A DNA stretch of 64,000 bases, taken from contig JBOHDX010000146.1 in NCBI GenBank assembly GCA_050700835.1, positions 1-64,000 on the forward strand, written 5' to 3'. Shown here in pieces: positions 49,426 through 57,077 of the stretch. The translations under genes and the position numbers were made by a program. The notes under the pieces are model-generated. The model was given only the letters and a program-made list of their open reading frames with translations, searched no databases and had not been told where the DNA came from. Source of the DNA: JBOHDX01 sp050700835. Lineage in GTDB: Bacteria; Actinomycetota; Actinomycetes; Propionibacteriales; Nocardioidaceae. How positions within the stretch are numbered: position 1 is the stretch's first letter; the number at the start of each line of letters is the position of its first letter.

Positions 49426-50589
49426 TCAGTCCTGGGCCGAATCCTGCCCGAGGTAGCGCCTTGCCATCAGCGTCACGAAGTGGTAGACGCCGTCCTCCTC
49501 GGGAGCGAGCGGCCCTGGTACGAACTGGCGGGTGGCCATCCCACGCTGCACCGACTCGCAGGCCGACCAGTCCTGCCGGTTCGTCAAGTCCCAGAAGTCC
49601 ACGGCGTACGACGGGTCGAAGTCCGCCCGGTCCGCCGCAGCCGGCGGGAACGCCCACGAGCAGACGATCCGGGTGACGCCCGGGCTCATCGGGGTCAGCA
49701 GGTGCGTCATCACATAGTCCGGATGCAGGCTGATCAGCAGGTTCGGCATCACCGCGGCATACATCACGGTGTGCTGCTCCTGCTCGGACAACTGGGCCAG
49801 GACCACACCGCCGCTGTGTCCGTCAAGCGACATTGTCTGCGCGCCTTGGCGCAGCTCCATCCAACCGCCGACCCACTCACCGGACGTCTCGATGTTGGCT
49901 CCGCTCTCCGGCGGGCTGACCCGGCACAGCTCCGGATGGATCATCGAGCAGTGGTAGCACTCCTGGTAGTTCTCGACCATGACCTTCCAGTTCGCCGCCA
50001 CCTCGTACTCGTGAGTGACGACGGTGCGCAACGTCTCGGCCTCGTACGGTGCGAGGATCGCGTCGAGCTCGCCGACTTGGTCGGCGAACTCGCCACCCTG
50101 GTCGGACGGGTCGACGAAGACCCATCCGTGCCACTCACACACCGGGATCGACATCAGCCCGTGCGCGGACGGGTCGAAGTCGGCCACGTGACGGAATCCC
50201 GGAGCGCCGCGCAGCGTGCCGTCGAGGTTGTACGTCCAGGCGTGGTACGGGCAGACGATCGAGCGCTTGCTCGCCGTGGTCCCGCAGGGCAACAGCTCGT
50301 GACCGCGGTGGCGACAGGCGTTGTCGAAGGCCCGGAGCGTGCCCTCGCCGTCGCGTGCCAACAGCACCCTCGCGCCACCGGTGTCCATCGCGACAATGCG
50401 ACGCGGCTCGCGGATCTCGTCACTGCGGCCGAGGCAGATCCACCCGTCGAAGACGTGCTGCCGCTCCCAGGCCAACACCTCGTCGTCGAGATAGGCGGCC
50501 TTGGGGAGCATCCGGCTCGACCCGAACGGCGCAAGGCTCCGCTCGAGCTCGGCACGGTCCAGCGCGGCTCGACTCTGCTGATTGAACAT
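49426..50589 (-). CDS. Rieske non-haem iron oxygenase, alpha subunit
   Basis: A 387-residue ring-hydroxylating-type oxygenase. The Rieske [2Fe-2S] site is CRHRGH and, 17 residues on, CPYHAWTY. The mononuclear iron site includes NYQECYHCSMIHPEL (two His) and a later Asp. The sequence type resembles GbcA and choline-monooxygenase-like enzymes acting on quaternary amines more than classic aromatic dioxygenases, but this is by feel. It follows the ABC permease gene on the same strand by 44 bp, yet has its own -10 (TACCCT) and an operator-like site on the ATG. No reductase gene is in the cluster. Confidence 0.9.
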   Translation of the reverse strand: MFNQQSRAALDRAELERSLAPFGSSRMLPKAAYLDDEVLAWERQHVFDGWICLGRSDEIREPRRIVAMDTGGARVLLARDGEGTLRAFDNACRHRGHELLPCGTTASKRSIVCPYHAWTYNLDGTLRGAPGFRHVADFDPSAHGLMSIPVCEWHGWVFVDPSDQGGEFADQVGELDAILAPYEAETLRTVVTHEYEVAANWKVMVENYQECYHCSMIHPELCRVSPPESGANIETSGEWVGGWMELRQGAQTMSLDGHSGGVVLAQLSEQEQHTVMYAAVMPNLLISLHPDYVMTHLLTPMSPGVTRIVCSWAFPPAAADRADFDPSYAVDFWDLTNRQDWSACESVQRGMATRQFVPGPLAPEEDGVYHFVTLMARRYLGQDSAQD

Positions 50590-50595
50590 ACAGTC
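50580..50595. promoter_or_regulatory. Operator site D, over the Rieske start
   Basis: GATTGAACATACAGTC matches GACTGAACAGTCAGTC at 13 of 16 positions. It covers the ATG at 50589-50587 and abuts TACCCT (50601-50596), which lies six bases upstream of the ATG. Binding here would block a leaderless start. Confidence 0.55.
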
Positions 50596-50633
50596 AGGGT
50601 ACGGTGGCGGCGGCATCCTCGTAAAGGTCCGCG

Positions 50634-51557
50634 TCACGCCTCCCCGGCGAACACGTCGAGCCCGCGCTCGGACGGGCTCTCCCCACGGGTGAAGAAGCGG
50701 TAGGCGAGGAAGCCGAGCATGACCACCGCGACCGACGCCAGCAGCACGAGGGTGGCCAGCGCGTTGAGCGCCGGAGTCGGAGCGGCGCGGGCGCTGTTGT
50801 AGATCTTGACCGACATCGGCTCGGTCGAGGCGTCGCCGGACAGGTAGCGAACGATGACGAAGTCGTCCACGACATCGGCGAACACGAGGACGGTGCTGGC
50901 GAAGATCGCCGGCACCAGCATCGGGAGCAGGGTGCGTCGGACGGCTCCCCAGCGGGACGCACCGAGGTCGATGGCGGCTTCCTCGTAGTGGCGGCCGATC
51001 GTGAGCAGCCGCGCCCGCACGATGATCACCGGATAGCTCAGCTGATAGGTGACCAGCCCCGCGACCTGACCCGACAGGCCGAGATGCAAAGGAGTGCTCA
51101 GCGTGGTCGCGACGAACAGCAGCGCCACGGCGAGCAGGATCTCCGGCAACACGAAGGACAGCAGCACCATGAAGTTCGCACCGGCGGGCAGGCGTCCTCG
51201 CCACCGGTCGAGGCCGAGCGCGAGCGCGACGCCGAGGGGGATGGTGATCAGCGTCGTGATGATGCCGAGGCGGAACGTGTGGATCAGGGCCGAGTGCAGG
51301 CTCGGGTCGTTCCAGACGGAGCGCAGTGGGTCCCCGTAGTACCACCGCATCGAGAAGCCCTGCCACGACGTGCGCGAGCGACCGGCGTTGAACGAGAACA
51401 GCACCGCCACCAGCACCGGCAGCAGGGACCACGCGACGTAGAGCAGCGTGACGGTGAACAGCACTCTCGGCTTGCGCCACGGGTCGCGCCACCAACCGTG
51501 CGCCGGCGCCCGCGGCACTGTGGCGGGTTCCGTGTCACGGGTGAGCTGCGCGGTCAT
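50634..51557 (-). CDS. ABC transporter permease, PotC-like
   Basis: A 307-residue inner membrane permease with six helices (LFTVTLLYVAWSLLPVLVAV, FMVLLSFVLPEILLAVALLF and others) and the EAA loop EEAAIDLGASRWGAVRRTLLP that docks to the ATPase. It is the second permease of a polyamine/iron-type importer. ATG 51557 overlaps the PotB-like stop (ATGA). Substrate is unknown but the family usually carries cationic or amine compounds. Confidence 0.9.
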   Translation of the reverse strand: MTAQLTRDTEPATVPRAPAHGWWRDPWRKPRVLFTVTLLYVAWSLLPVLVAVLFSFNAGRSRTSWQGFSMRWYYGDPLRSVWNDPSLHSALIHTFRLGIITTLITIPLGVALALGLDRWRGRLPAGANFMVLLSFVLPEILLAVALLFVATTLSTPLHLGLSGQVAGLVTYQLSYPVIIVRARLLTIGRHYEEAAIDLGASRWGAVRRTLLPMLVPAIFASTVLVFADVVDDFVIVRYLSGDASTEPMSVKIYNSARAAPTPALNALATLVLLASVAVVMLGFLAYRFFTRGESPSERGLDVFAGEA

Positions 51558-52468
51558 GTCCCCAGGCCCTGCCCCTCGTGAGTGGTCCGCACGTAGACCA
51601 GCATCGGGATCAGGGACACCACCAAGACGATCAGGACGAACGCCGCCGCCTGCCCGGTCTGGCCGGGCGTCAGCACCGACTCGTTGACCAGGCTGCCCAC
51701 CATCGAGGTACGCGGTGAGCCGGAGAGCAGGTCGTTGGTGAAGTAGTCGCCCAGCATCGGCAGACAGGTCAGGATGACGCTGGCCACCACGGCCTGCTTG
51801 CTCATGGGCCACGTGACGCGTCGGAACGCCTGCCAACGGCTGGCTCCGAGGTCTCGGGCCGCCTCCAAGGTGGCGCCAGGGATCCGGTCGAGCCCGGCGA
51901 ACAACGGCAGGATCATGTACGGGACGTAGCCGTACACCAGACCGAACACGACGGTCGAGGCATGCCCGGAGAGCCAGTCCACCTGGACTTTCAGCAGGCC
52001 GTCCAGGCTCAGGGCCTTGTTCACCAGCCCATCGTTCTGCAGCAGGTTCACCCAGGCCAGCATCCGCATCATGTAGCTGATCCAGAACGGCGCGATCAGC
52101 AGCGCGAGCAACAGGCCTCGCCAGCGGCCGGCGCACCTGGCGGCGTAGTAGGCAACCGGATAGGCCACCAGCAGGCAGGCGGCGCTGGCGACCACCACGT
52201 AGACGACGGTACGCAACAGGGGCGGCCCGAAGTAACCCTGGACGCCGACGACGTGATCGAGCACGAACCGGAACTGGATGACGTTCCAGTCGACGGGGTT
52301 CCACACCGGAACGGGCTGGCGGAGGATCGGGTCGATCTGGCCGAACAGGATGGCCAGCACGACGTACAACGGCGCCACGAACAGCACCGCGAGCCAGATG
52401 ATGCCCGGCGCGGCGAGCATCGACCAGAGCCAGTGGGTCCCGCGGCGGCGGCGCACGTGGTCAAGCAC
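51554..52468 (-). CDS. ABC transporter permease, PotB-like
   Basis: A 304-residue permease with six helices (GIIWLAVLFVAPLYVVLAIL, VVYVVVASAACLLVAYPVAY, LALLIAPFWISYMMRMLAWV and others) and the EAA loop LEAARDLGASRWQAFRRVTWP. GTG start at 52468, overlapping the binding protein gene by eight bases. It pairs with the PotC-like permease, and both would use the ATPase encoded at 55193 on the other strand. Confidence 0.9.
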   Translation of the reverse strand: MLDHVRRRRGTHWLWSMLAAPGIIWLAVLFVAPLYVVLAILFGQIDPILRQPVPVWNPVDWNVIQFRFVLDHVVGVQGYFGPPLLRTVVYVVVASAACLLVAYPVAYYAARCAGRWRGLLLALLIAPFWISYMMRMLAWVNLLQNDGLVNKALSLDGLLKVQVDWLSGHASTVVFGLVYGYVPYMILPLFAGLDRIPGATLEAARDLGASRWQAFRRVTWPMSKQAVVASVILTCLPMLGDYFTNDLLSGSPRTSMVGSLVNESVLTPGQTGQAAAFVLIVLVVSLIPMLVYVRTTHEGQGLGT

Positions 52469-53693
52469 CGGCCTTGAACTCCTGCCAGATCTGGTGCCAC
52501 TGACCGTCGATGGTCGGTTGCAGCTCGAGCAGGTGAGCGCCGTTGAGGAAGTACGACGGCAGCACCGCGGCGGTCGAGAGGTTGGCGGGCGCGAAACCGT
52601 CGGCCACGATGCTGTTGGGGTTGATGCTGCGCTGCGGCGGTTGGTAGCCGATGTAGAAGAAGTTCTCTTTGGCGACCGCGGCGTCGAGCATGTGGTTGAT
52701 GAAGAAGTGCGCCGCGACAGGGTTCGGCCCGCCGGCCAGCACCACCATCAAGTCGTTGTCCACCATGCCGGTGCCATCGGCCGGGAACCAGTAGCGCAGC
52801 ACCTTCGGCGATACTCCCTTGGGCAGGTAGTAGACCGCGTTCACGACGTCGCCGGACCACATCTGAGTCACGCTGAGCTGCCCGGCCGGCAAGTCGTTGT
52901 ACATCGTGACTGTCACCTTGGGACGCGTCACGTTCTGCATCTGGAGCAGCTGGGTGCGGATCAGGTCGAGGTCGGACGCACTGCCGGTGTTGACGTCGGT
53001 GATGCCGTTGCGCAGCAGCACCATCGCCATCGCCGTGTGCCAGTCGTCGATGACCGCGATCTGTCCGGCGTACTGCGGGTCCCAGAAGACGTCGTAGGGG
53101 TTCGACCGCTTGGAGATGTCCTCGTTGATCAGGTCGTCACGCCAGGCGATCCCCGTCGTGTAGACCGTGTAGGGCACGGTGTACTGCCAACCCTGGTCGT
53201 ACCACGGGTCCTTGAACTGCGGCCACAGGTTGGAGACGTTCGGGATGTAGCTGTGGTTGAGCGGCCGCAGCAGAGAAGCGCCGACCATCGCGCCGATCTG
53301 GTCGTAGCTGGGGAAGTAGATGTCGAACGGGATGTTGCGGGACCCGATCTTGGTGAGCGCCTCATCGGTGTCGTTGAACGTCGACAGCGTCACGTTGACG
53401 CCGTACTTGCTCTCGAACTGCTTGATCACCTTGGGGCTGAGGTAGTCGGCGTAGTTGTAGATCCGCAGGGTGCTCCCCGGTCGTGGCATCTGACCGGACG
53501 GGATCTGCCCCACTGTGTGGTTGACCGGCCAGCGCACCGGGTGCGTCGGAGCCGCGATCACCAGCGAGCCGGACGTGTAGAGCTGGTTGCCGCAGGCCGC
53601 GAGGACCTCGGCCGCGAACGGCGTCGCCGCACTCGCGAGCAACGCTCGGGACAGGAGCCGGCGCCGGCTGATGGGGCGTCCCGGTGCTGGCAT
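52461..53693 (-). CDS. PotD-like substrate-binding lipoprotein with Tat signal
   Basis: A 410-residue extracytoplasmic binding protein. Its N-terminus has a twin-arginine motif SRRRLLSRALL and a lipobox LAAC at about residue 33, so it is exported folded by Tat (TatB is encoded in this window) and lipidated. The body is of the spermidine/putrescine type: TLRIYNYADYLSPKVIKQFE, DIYFPSYDQIGAMVGASLL and VTQMWSGDVVNAVYYLPKG. ATG 53693 has GGAGG four bases upstream; a longer in-frame GTG (53741) overlaps the promoter region. It heads the transporter operon. Confidence 0.9.
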   Translation of the reverse strand: MPAPGRPISRRRLLSRALLASAATPFAAEVLAACGNQLYTSGSLVIAAPTHPVRWPVNHTVGQIPSGQMPRPGSTLRIYNYADYLSPKVIKQFESKYGVNVTLSTFNDTDEALTKIGSRNIPFDIYFPSYDQIGAMVGASLLRPLNHSYIPNVSNLWPQFKDPWYDQGWQYTVPYTVYTTGIAWRDDLINEDISKRSNPYDVFWDPQYAGQIAVIDDWHTAMAMVLLRNGITDVNTGSASDLDLIRTQLLQMQNVTRPKVTVTMYNDLPAGQLSVTQMWSGDVVNAVYYLPKGVSPKVLRYWFPADGTGMVDNDLMVVLAGGPNPVAAHFFINHMLDAAVAKENFFYIGYQPPQRSINPNSIVADGFAPANLSTAAVLPSYFLNGAHLLELQPTIDGQWHQIWQEFKAGA

Positions 53694-53747
53694 CCAGCCT
53701 CCAACGAGTGCCGGCAATCTGTTGCCGAGATGCGACACGGTTACATA

Positions 53748-53763
53748 GACTGAACGATCAGTC
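53748..53763. promoter_or_regulatory. Operator site A in the aminotransferase/binding-protein promoter
   Basis: GACTGAACGATCAGTC is a perfect dyad (arms GACTGA/TCAGTC). It overlaps TAGACT (53746-53751), the -10 of a promoter whose -35 is TTGCCG (53722-53727), with an 18-bp spacer, facing the aminotransferase gene. The site also sits 55 bp before the binding-protein ATG on the other strand, so one bound regulator could control both operons. Confidence 0.7.
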
Positions 53764-53798
53764 AATGGTGTCGATGACACCGTCTGGAGCAACTCATC

Positions 53799-55187
53799 GT
53801 GACCTCGACGACGACCCACGCCGTGAGCGGAAGGACGCTCGACGACCTGATCGAGGAGGAGTCTGCGGTCTTCCTCTCCCGCCAGCCCGTCAGCGGCGAG
53901 TACGTCGAGCGGGCCGGCCGGGTGCTGGCCGGCGGCGCGACCTCGAACTGGCAGATCGCCGCACCGCAAGCGGTCTGGATGAGTCACGGCGCCGGATCGA
54001 AGGTCTACGACGTCGACGGCACCGAGTACAGCGACTTCCACGGTGGCTACGGTGTCTCGATCGCCGGGCATGCGCACCCGGCGATCGTCGAGGCCGTCAG
54101 CGACCGGGTGCGGCGAGGCACCCACTTCGCCCAGCCCACCCAGGACGCCATCTTCGTGGCGGAGGACCTGACCAGGCGCTTCGGCCTTCCGCAGTGGCGT
54201 TTCGCCAACTCAGGCACCGAGGCGACGATGGACGCGGTGCACCTGATGCGAGCCGCGACCGGCCGCGACCTGGTGATCAAGGTCGAGGGCTGCTACCACG
54301 GCCACCACGACTCGGTGCAGGTGTCGGTCCTACCCGACGCCGACGAGGCGGGCCCAGCCGACCGACCTAATCGGGTCGCGGGCAACACCGGGATCCCCCA
54401 GGCCATCCTCGACCTCGTCCTGGTGGTCGGGTTCAACGACCTCGCGGCCGTCGAGCGAGCGCTGGGCGAGCACCCCGGCCAGGTGGCCGGCATGATCCTC
54501 GAGCCGGTGATGATGAACGCCGGCATCATCCACCCCGAACCCGGCTACCTCGCCGGTCTGCGTGACCTGCTGCACGCGCACGGAGCTCTGCTTGCGTACG
54601 ACGAGGTCAAGACCGGACTCACGGTGGGACCCGGCGGTGTCTGTGCGACGTCCGGGGTGCTGCCGGACATCGTCTGCCTGGCCAAGGCCATGGGCGGCGG
54701 GCTCTCCACGGCGGCGATCGGCGGGACGACGGAGCTGATGGACATGATCGCGGATGGCCGCTACGAGCAGGTGGGGACATTCAACGGCAACCCGCTGGCG
54801 ATGGCCGCGGCCAGAGCGACGTTGACCGAGGTGCTCACCCCGAAGGCCTACTCCCATCTCGACCGGCTGCGGACCAGGATGACCGCCGGGATCGAAGCGG
54901 TCCTCGCCAGTCACGGCCTGCCGTGGCACGTCGTGACCGCCGGCGCCAAGGGCTGCATCACGTTCCTGCCCGATCCGGTGCGGGGCTACCGGGACTTCCT
55001 TCGCATCGACGGTCGGTTGGGGCAGGCACACTGGCTCGTGCAGCACAACGGAGGCGTGTTCCTTCCCCCCTGGGGCAAGGTCGAGCAGTGGCTGGTGTCG
55101 GTGCAGCACACCGACGACGACGTCGACCGCTTCGTCGGCAACGTGTCCACGCTGGCCGACCGCCTCGCCACGCCGGCTGGGGTGTAG
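53799..55187 (+). CDS. Class III aminotransferase (glutamate-1-semialdehyde-mutase-like)
   Basis: A 462-residue PLP enzyme of class III. Diagnostic runs are RVLAGGATSNWQIAAPQAVW, FANSGTEATMDAVHLMRAAT (phosphate loop), EGCYHGHHDS, AYDEVKTGL (ring-stacking Asp) and LAKAMGGGLSTAAIGG (Schiff-base lysine). The chain looks like GSA aminomutase or beta-amino-acid transaminase. Location in a catabolic island with an amine-type importer suggests deamination of the imported compound or of an intermediate. GTG start at 53799, TGGAGC nine bases upstream. Confidence 0.88.
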   Translation: MTSTTTHAVSGRTLDDLIEEESAVFLSRQPVSGEYVERAGRVLAGGATSNWQIAAPQAVWMSHGAGSKVYDVDGTEYSDFHGGYGVSIAGHAHPAIVEAVSDRVRRGTHFAQPTQDAIFVAEDLTRRFGLPQWRFANSGTEATMDAVHLMRAATGRDLVIKVEGCYHGHHDSVQVSVLPDADEAGPADRPNRVAGNTGIPQAILDLVLVVGFNDLAAVERALGEHPGQVAGMILEPVMMNAGIIHPEPGYLAGLRDLLHAHGALLAYDEVKTGLTVGPGGVCATSGVLPDIVCLAKAMGGGLSTAAIGGTTELMDMIADGRYEQVGTFNGNPLAMAAARATLTEVLTPKAYSHLDRLRTRMTAGIEAVLASHGLPWHVVTAGAKGCITFLPDPVRGYRDFLRIDGRLGQAHWLVQHNGGVFLPPWGKVEQWLVSVQHTDDDVDRFVGNVSTLADRLATPAGV

Positions 55188-55192
55188 CCACG

Positions 55193-56314
55193 ATGGCCGA
55201 GTGCGGGCAGCTGTCGCTGCAAGGACTGGTCAAGGACTTCAACGAAGGCCGGGCCGTCGACCGCCTCGACCTCGAGATCGAGGCCGGCGAGTTCTTCTCC
55301 CTGCTGGGCGCCTCGGGATGCGGAAAGACCACGACGCTGCGGATGATCGCCGGGTTCGAGCGCCCCGACGCCGGAACCATCCGGCTCGACGGGGCCGACC
55401 TCGGCCAGGTGTCGCCGCACCGGCGTCCGGTCAACACCGTGTTCCAGTCGTACGCCTTGTTCCCCTTCCTCAATGTGTGGGACAACGTGGCGTTCGGGAT
55501 GCGCTACCACGACGTCGACCGGGCGACGACGAAGCGCCGCATCGGGTCGGCTCTGGAGCTGGTGCGGATGGAGTCGTTCGCCAAGCGCCGGCCGCACCAG
55601 CTGTCGGGCGGCCAGCAGCAGCGGGTGGCCCTGGCGCGTGCGCTGGTGCTGCGTCCGACCGTGCTGCTGCTCGACGAGCCGCTCGGGGCGCTCGACGCCA
55701 AGCTGCGCAAGCAGCTGCAGATTGAGCTGCGCACGTTGCAGAAGTCGGTGGAGACGACGTTCGTCTACGTCACGCACGACCAGGAGGAGGCGCTGACGAT
55801 GTCCGACCGACTCGCCGTCCTCGTAGACGGCCGGGTCGAGCAGGTCGGGACCCCGAGCGAGGTCTATTCGCGCCCGGCGAGTGCCTACGTAGCGGGATTC
55901 CTGGGCGCGGCCAACCTGTTCGACGCACAGCTGATCGGAGTGGTCGACGGCGACGTCAGCGTGCAGATCGAGGAGTTGGTCCTCCGGGCCTGCCCCGACG
56001 GTGCCAGGCCCGCAAGCAACGACGTGTGCGTCGTCGTGCGCCCGGAGCGGGTGGAGATCTCACCGCCGGAGCAGCTGCGCCCGTCCGGCGACGCCAACGT
56101 GGTGGACGGCGTGGTGGAGCACCTGGTCTTCCACGGCGCCACCACCCATGTCGGTGTCCGATCCGCGGGCTGCCTGCTCACCGCCGAGGTGCCCAATGTG
56201 CACGGCACCCAACCGGACTGGCTGCACCAAGGGCTGCATGTGTGTGTGCGGATCTCGACGTCAGCCGTGCAGCTGCTGCCGACGAGCGTGTCAGCTCCGG
56301 CGGCGGCTTCCTGA
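55193..56314 (+). CDS. ABC transporter ATPase, PotA-like
   Basis: A 373-residue ATPase: Walker A LLGASGCGKTTTLRM, Q-loop VFQSYALFPFLNVWDN, signature LSGGQQQRVALARAL, Walker B VLLLDEPLGALDAKL and H-loop VYVTHDQEEALTMSD, then a C-terminal TOBE domain from about residue 270 (VVVRPERVEISPPEQ). It powers the PotB/C-like permeases encoded at 50634-52468. It starts five bases after the aminotransferase stop, in an operon with it. Its last 24 bases overlap the convergent TetR gene. Confidence 0.93.
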   Translation: MAECGQLSLQGLVKDFNEGRAVDRLDLEIEAGEFFSLLGASGCGKTTTLRMIAGFERPDAGTIRLDGADLGQVSPHRRPVNTVFQSYALFPFLNVWDNVAFGMRYHDVDRATTKRRIGSALELVRMESFAKRRPHQLSGGQQQRVALARALVLRPTVLLLDEPLGALDAKLRKQLQIELRTLQKSVETTFVYVTHDQEEALTMSDRLAVLVDGRVEQVGTPSEVYSRPASAYVAGFLGAANLFDAQLIGVVDGDVSVQIEELVLRACPDGARPASNDVCVVVRPERVEISPPEQLRPSGDANVVDGVVEHLVFHGATTHVGVRSAGCLLTAEVPNVHGTQPDWLHQGLHVCVRISTSAVQLLPTSVSAPAAAS

Positions 56315-56959
56315 GGCCTTGCGGCGAGGCTTCGCCTGGGGCCCCCAGTCCGCGCCGAGCTCGCGCGCCGCGAACCGCATGGCGATCGTGTGGGCCCGCT
56401 CCGGGCTCATGGCGGGGTCCTCCAGGGCCACCTGGATCGACAGTCCGTCCAGCAGAGCGGCGAAACCGAGGCTGAACTCCTCGGCGTCGACGGCGCCGAT
56501 CTCACCGGACGCGACGGCTTCCTCGACGACGCGCAGGATCATCGACCGCCAGCGCTGGTCGAGGTCGATCCGGTCGCGCGCGACCTCCGGGTGCCGGAAC
56601 GCCTGCGCCCACAGGTCGAACCACAGTCCCCACGAGCCCGGGATCTCGTCGTCGGCGCCCTGACGCACGCAGGTGAGACGCACCAGCGTGTCGAGGCGCG
56701 TCCGCAACGACGGCGTGTGCGCCAGCATCTCCTCGGCGGCCGCATAGAACGAGTCCTCCGAGTGGCGAAGGGCGGCGGTCAGCAGGGAGTCCTTGGTGCC
56801 GAAGTAGTAGATGACCAGCGCCGGGCTGGCACCCACCCGCAGGGCGACGTCGGCGATCCGCGTGTCCGAGAAGCCCCGCTCGGCGATCAGCTCCGCCGCC
56901 GCGTGCAGCATCTGGGCGCGCCGTTGGTCAGGCGACGCGTCGAGGGTCTTGGTCGGCAT
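56291..56959 (-). CDS. TetR-family regulator of the catabolic island
   Basis: A 222-residue TetR-type regulator. The N-terminal helix-turn-helix reads MLHAAAELIAERGFSDTRIADVALRVGASPALVIYYFGTK (residues 17-56); the C-terminal ligand domain is of the BetI/TetR_C_6-like type (WGLWFDLWAQAFRHPEVARD, FAALLDGLSIQVALEDP). ATG 56959 is chosen over 57019, as MPTKTLDASPDQRRAQ precedes the first helix. It is divergent from the COG1233 oxidoreductase, 68 bp from operator B, so autoregulation is likely. BetI-like regulators often sense amines such as choline; that is only suggestive here. Confidence 0.9.
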   Translation of the reverse strand: MPTKTLDASPDQRRAQMLHAAAELIAERGFSDTRIADVALRVGASPALVIYYFGTKDSLLTAALRHSEDSFYAAAEEMLAHTPSLRTRLDTLVRLTCVRQGADDEIPGSWGLWFDLWAQAFRHPEVARDRIDLDQRWRSMILRVVEEAVASGEIGAVDAEEFSLGFAALLDGLSIQVALEDPAMSPERAHTIAMRFAARELGADWGPQAKPRRKASGSRRRS

Positions 56960-57026
56960 CGCTTCCGTCCCCGATCGGCCTGGATATCCACCCGCAGTGC
57001 TTGCAGGGCACGCTAGCACCTACTTA

Positions 57027-57042
57027 GACTGAACAGTCAGTC
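57027..57042. promoter_or_regulatory. Operator site B between TetR and the COG1233 gene
   Basis: GACTGAACAGTCAGTC, a perfect dyad, overlaps TAGACT (57025-57030). TTGCAG at 57001-57006 gives an 18-bp spacer, the same geometry as site A. The downstream gene starts at 57078 and the TetR gene at 56959 on the other strand, so the site fits autoregulation plus control of the oxidoreductase operon. Confidence 0.72.
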
Positions 57043-57077
57043 AGGATGATGACGGAATCGTGGACGGACGGTTGCGC

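Noticed and set aside
50590..51495. A longer Rieske protein reading through from 51495
   Set aside because: The extra 302 codons are antisense-frame shadow of the PotC-like permease; the Rieske protein starts at 50589 with its own promoter.
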